19,528 nt of DNA from positions 1-19,528 of the forward strand of contig MQVO02000158.1 in NCBI GenBank assembly GCA_001986395.2, given 5' to 3'. Under the pieces are notes generated by a model. That model searched no databases. It worked only from the letters and a program-made list of their open reading frames with translations, and was not told the DNA's origin. The position numbers and the translations under genes were made by a program. Position 1 is the stretch's first letter, and every line of letters starts with the position of its first letter. Positions 1-8,527 of the stretch are shown in pieces. Origin of the DNA: Irpex lacteus. Lineage: Eukaryota > Basidiomycota > Agaricomycetes > Polyporales > Irpicaceae.

Positions 1-1161
<1,161 letters not shown>

Positions 1162-1179
1162 TAAAATTTAATAAACCCC

Positions 1180-1296
1180 ATGAAAAAGTTATTATTTTAT
1201 TTTCTTTACCCCTTCACCCTTATATTTTTTACCTTATTATTATTAAGTTTAGTTTTAATTAAAGTATTTGGTGTAAGCAATGTAATAGATATTTAA
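1180..1296 (+). CDS. Possible 38-residue hydrophobic ORF downstream of cox1
   Basis: An ATG 18 bases after the cox1 stop opens 38 codons. The protein starts MKKLLFYFLYPF, has one membrane-spanning stretch (about residues 5-30) and ends GVSNVIDI. The size and single span recall atp8, but I see no atp8 motif, so I do not assign it. It may be a short relic or chance coding in AT-rich DNA. Confidence 0.25.
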   Translation: MKKLLFYFLYPFTLIFFTLLLLSLVLIKVFGVSNVIDI

Positions 1297-1331
1297 AATC
1301 ACAGGTACTATTTAAAATAGTTTTTTATTTT

Positions 1332-1599
1332 ATGGTATTTCAGTTATATTATTTATTTACTAAATATATACTTAATACATTTTTATCTAAAAAAAAGAGT
1401 TATACCTTAAGTATTCCCTGATTTTATTATAAATTGGTTAAAGGAATTTGAAGTAATTTGTTTAACAAAGGATTCTATTAGGGATTATAAGAGTTATTAC
1501 TACAAAGAGATCTTAATATACTTAGTAGGTGTAGTTTTAATATTCTTTATATTTGAATATTTATACCCCCTCCTCCACCATTCTCCCCTATTTTATTAA
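1332..1599 (+). pseudogene. Decayed small membrane ORF, unknown function
   Basis: An ATG at 1332 starts MVFQLYYLFTKYIL and reads to SKKKSYTL. Continuing one frame over from about 1411 gives FPDFIINWLKEFEV, a charged KDSIRDYKSYYYKE segment, a membrane span (ILIYLVGVVLIFFIFEY) and TAA at 1597-1599. One base shift would join the parts into about 89 residues. I do not recognise the family. Composition and the amphipathic/TM layout look protein-like rather than random, but no function can be given. Confidence 0.3.
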
Positions 1600-1620
1600 A
1601 AATAGGAGAGAGGGCAGGGA
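1567..1620. repeat. CT/AG-rich imperfect hairpin
   Basis: TCTCCCCTATTTT at 1582-1594 faces AAAAATAGGAGAGA at 1599-1612 across a short loop, inside a longer C-rich then G-rich stretch. It resembles the other capped T/A hairpins between genes in this window. Confidence 0.6.
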
Positions 1621-1792
1621 AGAGGGATGTATTATTAACTTTTTCCTTTATCCTTATTGTTTTAAGGACTAGTTTTATACCTTTTTTAATTATTTTTTTA
1701 ATTAAAAACTTATGCTCTTAAATCTTGGTAATACCATCTCAGGGCCCCAACCATTTAGGGCATAAGGAGATTTATTGGGAGAAGCTGTTTAT

Positions 1793-1819
1793 CCTTTTTT
1801 TTTTAATTAAAAAAAAAGG
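1793..1819. repeat. Near-perfect T/A palindrome with CC/GG caps
   Basis: CC plus a T-run, a central AATT, then an A-run plus GG. The same design recurs at 7260-7285, and looser versions occur at 6372-6420, 6725-6788 and 12367-12385. Confidence 0.7.
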
Positions 1820-1942
1820 GAAGTAGAGGTTAAGCCTTTTATTATCTAAGACTATTATATTTTGGTAACTAATAATTTTACTATTATACTAGGTAAGTCA
1901 ACTTTCTGAATCTCCTTAGACTTAAATTGGAGCAGTAGCTAT

Positions 1943-1989
1943 CCCAAAAAACTAGGAATTATAATTAATTCTAACTAGTTTTTTGGGGG
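1943..1989 (-). repeat. Dispersed palindromic element, copy 1
   Basis: Left arm CCCAAAAAACTAGG and right arm CTAGTTTTTTGGGGG surround an inner AATTATAATTAATT core. By its asymmetric centre (GGAATT near the left arm, TTCTAACTAG on the right) it has the reverse orientation relative to copies 3, 6, 8, 9 and 10. Confidence 0.85.
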
Positions 1990-2137
1990 ATTGTTTATTT
2001 TAGTTTAAAAAATAAAAAGGAAAAATAGATTTGTTACATTTTTTTTTTACATTTCAATTCTTCATGTAGAGGGTAGCTACAATTTTTAGTTGTTATTAGG
2101 CTCTTGCTCGATCCCAACCTTAAATAAATATAAAACT

Positions 2138-2190
2138 ACCAAACCCCATAAAACTAATTATTTCTAATTCCTAGTTTTATGGGGTTTGGT
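2138..2190 (+). repeat. Dispersed palindromic element, copy 2, with compensated stem
   Basis: The arms are CCCCATAAAACTA and TAGTTTTATGGGG, and the stem extends outward as ACCAAA/TTTGGT. Where the consensus has CCAAAA/TTTTGG, this copy has CCATAAA/TTTATGG. A change on one side is matched on the other, so pairing is kept. Confidence 0.85.
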
Positions 2191-3066
2191 AAATTAGAAG
2201 AGGGCAATTTAGGCGTATGAGGAGCAGAGTTAAGAGTTTCCTGCGTCCAATTAAATGTCACATCAGATTTAAATAGTCTAGATGGATCTACAGAAGGCAT
2301 AAAATGACCTAAACCGATATTATATGCAACTGGAGAAGCTAAACCTATAGGACTAGTAGGTAAAGGACTACCTCTAAATAATGTTTTTGGTTTAACTCTT
2401 ATATTTTCACACTCTCAATTAGCAGCTAGAAGTGCAATATCTCTGAGTACTTTAGCTTCAGCGGATTCACCATAAAAAATAATTTCAGTTTATCCTGCCA
2501 TGTCATTAAAGGGTTCACTTCAGTGAATGGATAATATCTATGATCAGCTGTTACTGAAACAATTTTTTTACCATTCACTCTATAAACTCTCTAGTTTTTA
2601 CATACTGTGGAGTATAATAAGTGAAAGGGTTTAAATAATGACCTACAGTGTGAATAGATGAGTTTATTGCACTACCAAAAGCATTCACTGAGTTATTAAT
2701 ACCTCTTCCTATATTATTAATTATTCCTGGTCCCCTCTCTCCATTTATATGAATATCAGGAACTCCATCTGGCGCACCTGCAGAAGTAGGAGGAATAGGT
2801 CCTGTGGAGAAACCCTAACCAAAGGTGGTACAGTACCTGAAGAAGGATCTGCACTTGAAGATGCAGCTGGTCTCTCAGGTGAAATCCTTGCAGCAAGATC
2901 ACCTGTATATATTTTCCAACATAACCAAGATGATCCAGCTATAGCTACTACTAGGAATGTAACCCAAGCAATTTTATATGCTGTATCATACCAAGACCAA
3001 TAGCTTGGTACAGTATTGTTTTCATTCCAAGTTCAAGGTAAAATAGACCAGTTACTATGCCCTAAA
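2191..3066 (-). pseudogene. Decayed ORF, C-terminal part of an unknown membrane protein
   Basis: Reading the - strand from 3066 down gives HSNWSILPWTWNENN and a membrane span (KIAWVTFLVVAIAGSSWLCW). A proline/serine-rich linker follows, then GPGIINNIGRGINNS and HYLNPFTYYTPQYVK. A conserved-looking tail follows (FYGESAEAKVLRDIALLAA, LFRGSPLPTSPIGLASPVAY, FKSDVTFNWTQETL). At least three frameshifts break it, near 2810, 2600 and 2490. TGA falls at several Trp-like positions. It ends at palindromic copy 2 and begins beside copy 3. I do not recognise the family. A plasmid or virus-like source is possible but unproven. Confidence 0.5.
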
Positions 3067-3170
3067 TCCCAAAAAACTAGTTAGAATATTTCTAATTCTA
3101 GTTTTTTGGGGGGGGTGTAGTATATTTTCTATAATACTTTTGTTAAATATTATGGTTAACTGGTCTATTA
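3041..3170. repeat. 13-base inverted repeat bracketing palindromic copy 3
   Basis: AATAGACCAGTTA at 3042-3054 and its exact complement TAACTGGTCTATT at 3157-3169 flank palindromic copy 3. Both lie between the two halves of the decayed membrane ORF. Confidence 0.6.
3068..3115 (+). repeat. Dispersed palindromic element, copy 3
   Basis: CCCAAAAAACTAGTTAGAA and TTCTAGTTTTTTGGG arms with a G-run at the right end. It separates the two recognisable portions of the decayed - strand membrane ORF. Confidence 0.85.
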
Positions 3171-4040
3171 TATAAGATTACTACTCATTTCCATATTTCC
3201 AGTCAGTTCACAGTGGTTTAGGATAAATTCAGTTATCAAAAAAATATAGCCATAGAATAATCTTTTGTGCCCTATATAACATTCTAAGTAAGTATGCCCT
3301 ACTGCAATAAATCCACCAAAAATTATCTGTACTAAATCCTGTCATTTTAATGTAGCATATACTCCTATTAACGCATTAATATTACAAACCTTTCTTATGG
3401 TTACTAATAAAGACCACCACGTCATTCTTCCACACCATATTTTAATAGGCTATAATTTTAGATCACACCAGTATTTATTAGCATATGCAATTAGTGAAGT
3501 AGAGCAAATAATGATAATAGTTTACTTGTACTTGTAGACTCAGGTTTATTTACTGCATTTAATGCATTTTACACGTTATTTGCACCTGTAGTTTTATACT
3601 TAAATTATTTCTTTTTATGGTCTAGGATATTTAAAACTTATGGGTATGTAGGTAAATATGTAGTCTAATAAACCTGGAATATCTTGGGCTGGTGTAAGAT
3701 AGACTGACTCATAGCACATTTAATATAATGCATATAGGAAAAAATAATAGGTTAAGGCTACTAAAATAATAAGTACACATGTGATATATGCCCATCTGTT
3801 ATTGGAATTAATTATATGTGGTGGAAGATTCTAATTATTTATCTGATGTGTATTATGTAGATATAGTTCCTGTTTCATGTAGAATATTCATACTAATGGT
3901 AATAGTATTGAAATAATCAACATGATAAATGTAATTAACCAAGATATTGCTATAGCAATATTGGTTCATACAGTTGTTATTGTTGTGATGGTGATTAAAA
4001 AATTATTGTTAAATCTATCAGGTGCTTAGACCACCAATTT
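3170..4040 (-). pseudogene. Decayed ORF, N-terminal multi-span part of the unknown membrane protein
   Basis: The - strand from about 3995 down shows a hydrophobic start (TNIAIAISWLITFIMLIIS, then LLPLVWIFYMKQELYLHN) and a second span (WAYITCVLIILVALTYYFF). YESVYLTPAQDIPGLLDY follows. A further segment at 3395-3175 reads LVQIIFGGFIAVGHTYLEC. Stops and frameshifts interrupt it many times. TGA lies where Trp is plausible (TVW-TN, PLVW-IF, LKW-QD). It lies directly upstream, on the same strand, of the 3066-2191 remnant, so both are probably one former gene of about 600 residues. Function unknown. Confidence 0.4.
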
Positions 4041-4118
4041 TATGTTTAAATACAAATTATACTATGAATACTACTTATATAGTATTAGCATTCTAATATT
4101 ACATAAATTGTCTTTATC

Positions 4119-4307
4119 TTGATAGAGTATGATATACTTTTTTATTGTTTATTGTTTAAAATAAAATATTTAATTGAAAATAAGCCCCCGTTTCTCTATA
4201 AAAACAATGAGTTTGAGAAAAGAAAACTGGATAAATTGCAAAAAACACTGTTTCTAAGGGAAAATAGTCAATTTGCAGCCAAGCTTGAAATAGTGAATAA
4301 TTGTTGA
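4119..4307 (+). CDS. 62-codon ORF, possibly the tail of a group I intron ORF
   Basis: This short ORF ends with a charged helix-like stretch (EFEKRKLDKLQKTLF) and stops a few bases before a group I intron core remnant on the same strand. That placement suits the C-terminus of an intron-encoded endonuclease, but no endonuclease motif is visible. Confidence 0.25.
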   Translation: MIEYDILFYCLLFKIKYLIENKPPFLYKNNEFEKRKLDKLQKTLFLRENSQFAAKLEIVNNC

Positions 4308-4309
4308 AA

Positions 4310-4490
4310 GATAATTAACATTTCATGAAGGTTTAACAACTAACAGGTGAGTATCACTAACAATAATCCTGACACGAACATCCGGCATATCTAATCGGGA
4401 ATGATGACATAGTCTGAACAATAACGTGAGTTATTGAAGTAATGAATAAAATGCATTACGGTAACAAAATATTAATAAACAAACCTTTTC
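4310..4490 (+). other. Group I intron core remnant
   Basis: GGGAATGATGACATAGTCT at 4397-4415, followed by GAACAATAACGTGAG, matches the P3/P7/P8 side of mitochondrial group I introns (the S-element GACATAGTC type). Upstream CATCCGGCATATCTAATC fits the preceding core strand. I cannot see matching exons on the + strand, and the next recognisable sequence downstream is coded on the other strand. It is probably a stranded 3' half of an intron. Confidence 0.5.
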
Positions 4491-5165
4491 CAAATCTCTT
4501 GAATGTTTGGCTTAATGTCGAAGTTTAAATTTTCTAGTTAGGGTAAGTGCACATGACTCGGTTATTTACCAGATGAATCATTGTGACGTGCTTCTATTAT
4601 TGACAAAGTCATAATATTATATAACCCTATAATCACTGATTATAGTAACAATTATGTCTGGATGTTAAAAGTTGACCATGTTACCTAAAAATTTTCCTCG
4701 GTACATTAACTTTTTGTGTTTTGTTGCGAGGTTATCAGTCTGATTACACCTCTGTTTTTCAGTGTGAGCAGTACTTTATTTATACCCATATGGAATCTGA
4801 AACGTGTTTCTTACGGCGTGAAATAATACATTAATGATTTTTATTTGCTCAATGTACTACTGGTACCGATTTTGTTAGGAGCCATTATCAGATATCCTAG
4901 GAAAGCTACAGGTTTTTGAGAGTACTCAACTATTCCAGTTTTATCTTATTGAATTATAGTGATAACTTGTCTTCAACAAACGATTGACCTCCTTAAGATT
5001 TTCTCAGCTAGTTCGGGGGCTTCCCTCTACTCCTATTATAAAGTCAACTGCATACCTCGCATAGACCACCTTAATGTACTAAGCCCTCTATGCAAATTAG
5101 GTTTATTAGAGTTGATTACGGAGTAGTTGTATTCTCCCACCGCGACAATTGTATTCTTTTTTTTT
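4470..5165 (-). pseudogene. Group II intron reverse transcriptase/maturase, 3' half, decayed
   Basis: The - strand carries the RT catalytic block as VYARYAVDFIIGVEGS. The first Asp of the YADD motif is replaced by Val. PELAEKIL, FVEDKLSL, KTGIVEYSQKPVAFLGYLI and the thumb/domain X follow (LKNRGVIR, MYRGKFLGNMVNF, LYNIM, then ITESCALTLTRKFKLR). Several frameshifts and in-frame TAA codons break it. The sequence N-terminal to the catalytic block is missing, and palindromic copy 4 lies just upstream. It follows cox2 on the same strand. The 10866-11461 fragment carries the complementary N-terminal half. Family identity is firm and activity is excluded. Confidence 0.8.
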
Positions 5166-5198
5166 GGTCAGTATTTTAGTTTATTCTGTAACACCAAA

Positions 5199-5247
5199 CC
5201 AAAAAAACTAATTAGAATTAGAAATAATTCTAACTAGTTTTTTGGGG
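5199..5247 (-). repeat. Dispersed palindromic element, copy 4
   Basis: CCAAAAAAACTAATTAGAA and TTCTAACTAGTTTTTTGGGG arms, in the same orientation as copies 1 and 5. It sits between the cox2 stop and the reverse transcriptase remnant. Confidence 0.85.
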
Positions 5248-5303
5248 AATGTGTAGGTGGAGATGACTTATATTTAAAGGGGGTATAAAATAAATTTATT
5301 AAG

Positions 5304-6053
5304 TTAAACAGAGTCGATCCAAGCTAATAGTCTTGTACTGAACTGCTTCCACTGCTATTGGCATGAAACGTGCCATACTCCACAGATTTCTGACATTGTC
5401 CGTAGAATACTCCTGTTCTTTCAGCTAAGAAAGAAGTTTGGTTTAGTCTTCCTGGTACAGCATCTATTTTTACTCCTAATGAAGGTACTGCCATGAGTGA
5501 ATACATCAGCTCCTGTAACAATAACTCTTATATGAGTATCAACAGGTACTATTACTCTATTATCTACATCTAATAATCTAAATTGACCTAATTCTAAATC
5601 TGATTCTGGAATCATATATGAATCAAATTCTATAGAATCACCACTATCATTTACATAATCACTGTATTCGTATGACCAATACCATTGATGTCCTACAACT
5701 TTAATTGTTATTGTAGGTGAGATAACTTCATCTAATAAATATAATAATCTGAATGAAGGGAAAGCAATAGCAATTAAGATAAAAGCTGGTGTGATTGTCC
5801 AGATTAATTCAATTAATGTACCGTGATTTAAGTATTTATGTACAATTGCACTTTTACTACTATTATAGTAATAAATAATTGAAGTTAATACCCAGAAAAC
5901 TCCTACTGAAATTACAACAAGGTAAAAAAAGATTGTGTTGTGTAATTCAACAATCCCAGTGAATCCTGGAGCTGCACTATCTTGGAAACCTATTTGCCAA
6001 GGATGTGGAGCATCATTAAATATAGTATTTAAAAAAGAAAAATTAAAAATCAT
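5304..6053 (-). CDS. cox2: Cytochrome c oxidase subunit 2, 3' third carrying several one-base deletions
   Basis: This is the CuA-binding subunit that takes electrons from cytochrome c. The start at 6053 gives a fungal N-terminus ([16 protein letters not shown]). Helix 1 spans about residues 38-63 and helix 2 about 84-108. The aromatic motif [12 protein letters not shown] and [13 protein letters not shown] follow. The frame then breaks. Compared with the family, single bases are missing at GTA(A)TT, TG(G)GCA, TG(T)TCA, CACG(T)TTTC, GT(T)TCA and TAT(T)TAG, all in homopolymer runs. Allowing for these, [11 protein letters not shown], the Cys-Glu-Cys-His CuA loop, [20 protein letters not shown] and TAA at 5306-5304 all align, giving about 250 residues. 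As printed, the protein has no CuA site. Sequencing error, insertional editing or a dead copy are all possible. Confidence 0.93.
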
Positions 6054-6243
6054 TTTTATTTAAAATTTGTGTATACCTTAGGTAATATATTACTAATACC
6101 AATTTATATTAAGATTAAATTATTTTTTTAGTTTTTGTCCTTTGTTTATAGATAAGAAAATAAGATTATTTATTTTCTTCTTATGTAATAAAAATAAAGA
6201 GGGTAAGTATTAGAAATAAAAAATAAATTATAAAAAAATATAA

Positions 6244-6285
6244 CCCCAAAAAAACTAGGAATTAGAAATAATTAGTTTTTTTGGG
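6244..6285 (-). repeat. Dispersed palindromic element, copy 5
   Basis: CCCCAAAAAAACTAGG and TTAGTTTTTTTGGGA arms around AATTAGAAATAA. It lies in the spacer upstream of the cox2 start. Confidence 0.8.
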
Positions 6286-6371
6286 ATTGGATTAAAGTAA
6301 TAAATTTATACTCTCAGCTCATACTTTATAATTTATTAAACATAAAGTATTAAAGTACAGTTTTGTTTCAC

Positions 6372-6420
6372 CCTCCCTCCTCCCCTTTTTTTTATATAAA
6401 AAAAGGATAGAGGGGGGAGG
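6372..6420. repeat. C-run/T-run hairpin
   Basis: CCTCCCTCCTCCCC plus a T-run faces an A-run plus GGATAGAGGGGGGAGG through a TATA centre. This is an imperfect 20-bp stem of pyrimidine-only against purine-only strands. Confidence 0.65.
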
Positions 6421-6570
6421 ATAGAGGATGTACTGCTGAAAAATATTATTTAGTAAAACTAAATAAACCACTGCTAAACCTAAGGTGTTATATAGTATAA
6501 ATACTATTCTGAGTATAAAATAGACAGTGAAAGATTATGATAAAATAAAATATATATAATAATATAGCTA

Positions 6571-6692
6571 TCCCCCCACCCTGTGGGCCCCACTTGATTT
6601 ATAAGGGCCCCACATTCCACAATCCACAATCCACAATCCACAAAGTGGGCTGGGGTGGGCTGGGCTGGCGTGGGCGGCAAGGAGGGGTGGGC
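6571..6692 (+). other. GC-rich cluster with G-quadruplex motif and 7-base tandem repeat
   Basis: This GC-rich island lies in AT-rich DNA. It has GGGCCCCAC twice (6585-6593 and 6605-6613), four perfect TCCACAA units (6616-6643), then runs of GGG, GGGG, GGG and GGG with loops of 2, 1 and 2 bases (6647-6664). Further G-runs extend to 6691. The last part fits the canonical intramolecular G-quadruplex rule on the + strand. Confidence 0.85.
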
Positions 6693-6724
6693 AAATTTAT
6701 TAAATATATATTCTTTTTTTGATT

Positions 6725-6788
6725 TTATTTCTTCCCTTTTTTTTTAATTAAATTAAATTAAATTAAATTAAATTATTAAAAAGAAAAA
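6725..6788. repeat. ATTAA microsatellite inside a T/A hairpin
   Basis: About six ATTAA units in tandem (6739-6770), flanked by CCCTTTTTTTTT on the left and AAAAAGAAAAAG on the right. This looks like the capped T/A palindrome expanded at its centre. Confidence 0.75.
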
Positions 6789-6971
6789 GACCAAAATATA
6801 TTATTACTTATAAAAATTTATAAGAAAATAATACATGCCCCCCTTTTTTTATTTATAGAGGGCAGTGCAACGTTAGCTCTGGAAAAGAAAGTTAAATCTA
6901 ACTTTCCTTTATTCTTTTTCTCCTTTTTTTTATTATTATAAAAATAAAAAGGCATAAAGAAATTAAGAATA

Positions 6972-7042
6972 TAGTCTTTATCAGAATCGAACTGATACTT
7001 GCTACGTGAAGGGTAGCTGTACTGCCTTTATACAAAAAGACC
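6972..7042 (-). tRNA. trnE: tRNA-Glu (anticodon UUC)
   Basis: The cloverleaf folds on the - strand. The acceptor is GGTCTTT with AAAGACT (first pair G-U), the D stem GTAT/GTAC, the anticodon stem GCTAC/GTAGC with loop CCTTCAC, and the T arm ATCAG-TTCGATT-CTGAT, with discriminator A. Anticodon TTC reads Glu. Position 33 is C instead of the near-universal U. It is the last of three - strand tRNAs. Confidence 0.88.
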
Positions 7043-7062
7043 CGGTCTTTATTTTATTTCTA

Positions 7063-7134
7063 TTGCGGCATCAGGAATTGAACCTGCTCTAACAGCTCAT
7101 GAGGCTATTGTGCCAACCTTTACACTATACCGCA
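7063..7134 (-). tRNA. trnM: tRNA-Met (anticodon CAU)
   Basis: The acceptor TGCGGTA pairs with TGCCGCA, the D stem is GTGT/GCAC, the anticodon stem ATAGC/GCTGT with loop CTCATGA, and the T loop TTCAATT. The anticodon is CAT. The T stem has an apparent G-A mismatch at its outer pair. I cannot tell initiator from elongator, or exclude an Ile tRNA with modified C34. It lies 20 bases from tRNA-Glu. Confidence 0.88.
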
Positions 7135-7175
7135 TGTATGGACACTATCTTATTATTAAGATTTTATTTTTGTTT

Positions 7176-7257
7176 TACGAACAAAGAGACTTGAACTCTT
7201 AAGGATATTCCCACTTCTACTTAAGAGAAGATTGTTTACCAATTTCAACATGTTCGT
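7176..7257 (-). tRNA. trnL(uaa): tRNA-Leu (anticodon UAA)
   Basis: The acceptor ACGAACA pairs perfectly with TGTTCGT. The anticodon stem CTTCT/AGAAG holds loop CTTAAGT (TAA, reads TTA/TTG). There is a long class II variable arm (GGGAATATCC) and the T arm AAGAG-TTCAAGT-CTCTT. TTA is the dominant Leu codon in nad5 and cox1 here, so this is a key tRNA. Confidence 0.92.
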
Positions 7258-7259
7258 TT

Positions 7260-7285
7260 CCTTTTTTTTAATTAAAAAAAAAGGG
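7260..7285. repeat. Near-perfect T/A palindrome with CC/GG caps
   Basis: CC plus eight T, a central AATT, then an A-run plus GG, lying two bases upstream of the tRNA-Leu 5' end. Same design as 1793-1819. Confidence 0.7.
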
Positions 7286-7389
7286 AGGGAAGGGCAAAAT
7301 CTAATAATCTAATTATAATATTTTATTTTATTTAATTATAAGACTCTTTTTAATTCTATTCTTTTATTAATACCCGGCTTTATTCTTAA

Positions 7390-7880
7390 ATCCACAATCA
7401 TCTTGTTTATTTTGGAGGATTAGCGTAAAGTAGAGTAAAGAAAGATAAGAACAGTTAAAATGTGACACCCAAAGAACAATTCATCTGTTTCTTCAATAGC
7501 ACCTTCTATCTTTTTAGGACAGTTATTCAATTTATTAATGGTTTTAATTAATGTTATACATTTAAAACATTTATTACTGGTCTTAATGTTTTTGTTATTG
7601 TTTTTTGAGTGGGTAAACCACCAAATGACATGCATCAATACACTTAAAAATTTATTTAGTATAGTCAATGACACGGTCCCAAAGGTTAACACCTGAGCCA
7701 ACGTAATAATTGCCTGTTACTGTGTTAAACCAACAATATACACCACTTAAACCATTCAAAAATTTTTTACAGTTGGGGTCAACTTTTAATAAGTCATAAG
7801 TAGTACTTCAAATGTAGTTAAAATTTGGTTGCTTTTTGTTCATATTTTTGTTCATATTTGTGTTCATGTTTATGTTCATT
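7390..7880 (-). pseudogene. GIY-YIG homing endonuclease remnant (N-terminal domain)
   Basis: From ATG at 7878-7876 the - strand starts with an Asn/Met/Lys repeat (MNINMNTNMNKNMNKK). QPNFNYI, then TGA at a Trp-like position, STTYDLLKVDPN and the nuclease core follow: LSGVYCWFNTVTGNYYVGSG, then NLWDRVIDYT. GVY and YYVGS correspond to the GIY and YIG strands, and the Arg of NLWDR to the catalytic Arg. A frameshift follows at about 7650, where NKFLSVLMHVIWWFTHS continues in another frame. The downstream reading to 7420 has no clear endonuclease C-terminus. No group I core is seen next to it, so it is probably dead. Confidence 0.7.
7838..7878. repeat. Short tandem repeat (TGTTCAT units)
   Basis: Degenerate 12-base units of the form TTGTTCATATTT/TTTGTGTTCATG encode the Asn-Met-rich start of the GIY-YIG remnant on the - strand. 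Confidence 0.55.
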
Positions 7881-7985
7881 TTATTATGAGTACAATACAA
7901 GGAAGCCAATCATCAAAGCAAATAGCCCCGTTGCTTCAGCATTAAACTCTTTTTGACTAGCTCTTTCTATATCTTTATAATATTG

Positions 7986-8036
7986 CCCCCCCAAAAAATT
8001 AGTTAGAATTATTTCTAATTCCTAGTTTTTTTGGGG
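7986..8036 (+). repeat. Dispersed palindromic element, copy 6, inside an ORF
   Basis: CCCCCCAAAAAATTAGTTAG and CCTAGTTTTTTTGGGG arms with inner AATTATTTCTAATT. On the - strand it introduces a TAG that truncates the coiled-coil ORF, which reads on beyond it. Confidence 0.88.
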
Positions 8037-8168
8037 ATCTGCTAATTCTTTTTCCAGTTTTTCCTTTTGATTTTTTTTACTGGAATGCTCAACCTTTTCT
8101 TCATCATTATCATCTGAACGTTCACGTTTTTTCCCTGAAACGTAAAGAAGAATAGAATCTGAAATTAG

Positions 8169-8527
8169 GAACCTCAGTAATAAATTGAAACATAAAAAAA
8201 AGTCACACAACATCCATAAAATGTCAGTAAAGAATACCACCCTGAAAATAACAAAAATTTATTCCTATTATTACTATCGTCTTCGTCTTCGTCTTCCAAC
8301 CTTCCCCATGTTATCATATCCTCCTGCCCATTAATCGACAATTCAATCTCGTCTTGGATAACAGGCAGGTCAGGGATAGGACCCCTATCCCAACCTTTTT
8401 ATGAACATTAGCATAAAGAAAAGGTGATGGTTTAAAATTTATTACTATGAACCTCAGTAGTAAATAGATACGTATAAAAAAGCCAAACGACATCGACAAA
8501 ATGTCAGTAAAGAATACCACCCTCAAC
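8169..8527. repeat. Direct repeat of about 78 bases, spaced 281 bases
   Basis: 8169-8246 and 8450-8527 share GAACCTCAGTA, then AAATGTCAGTAAAGAATACC with scattered differences in between. The repeat encodes the RVVFFTDIL hydrophobic segment on the - strand. A (CGTCTT)n run lies between the copies at 8278-8295. Confidence 0.8.

Larger units (their letters stand above)
1600..2137. other. Intergenic DNA with no gene recognised
   Basis: This is AT-rich sequence with two palindromes (listed separately). On the - strand a short segment near 1730-1790 reads PYALNGWGPEMVLPRF. It could be a scrap of a decayed ORF, but nothing extends it. No tRNA or core-gene motif was found. Confidence 0.5.
6054..6971. 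other. Long non-coding spacer between cox2 and the tRNA cluster
   Basis: No gene was found over about 900 bases. The spacer holds palindromic copy 5, a C-run/G-run hairpin at 6372-6420, a GC-rich cluster with a G-quadruplex motif at 6571-6692, an ATTAA tandem tract and further capped T/A hairpins near 6837 and 6920. It is the most structure-dense non-coding stretch of the window and the best candidate for a control region, but no promoter consensus can be named. Confidence 0.55.

Noticed and set aside
1180..1296. atp8
   Set aside because: Right size class and one span, but no family motif at the N-terminus. Kept only as an unnamed ORF.
2749..3003. 84-codon + strand ORF
   Set aside because: It lies on the complement of the better-supported - strand membrane-protein remnant. 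Its Arg/Cys-rich start and lack of family features mark it as a shadow.
5324..5521. Separate 65-codon - strand ORF
   Set aside because: Its middle ([16 protein letters not shown]) is the cox2 domain after the frame break. It is part of cox2, not a gene of its own.
7838..7878. Regulatory tandem repeat
   Set aside because: The short repeat is in frame with the GIY-YIG relic and encodes its Asn/Met-rich start. No separate role is supported.
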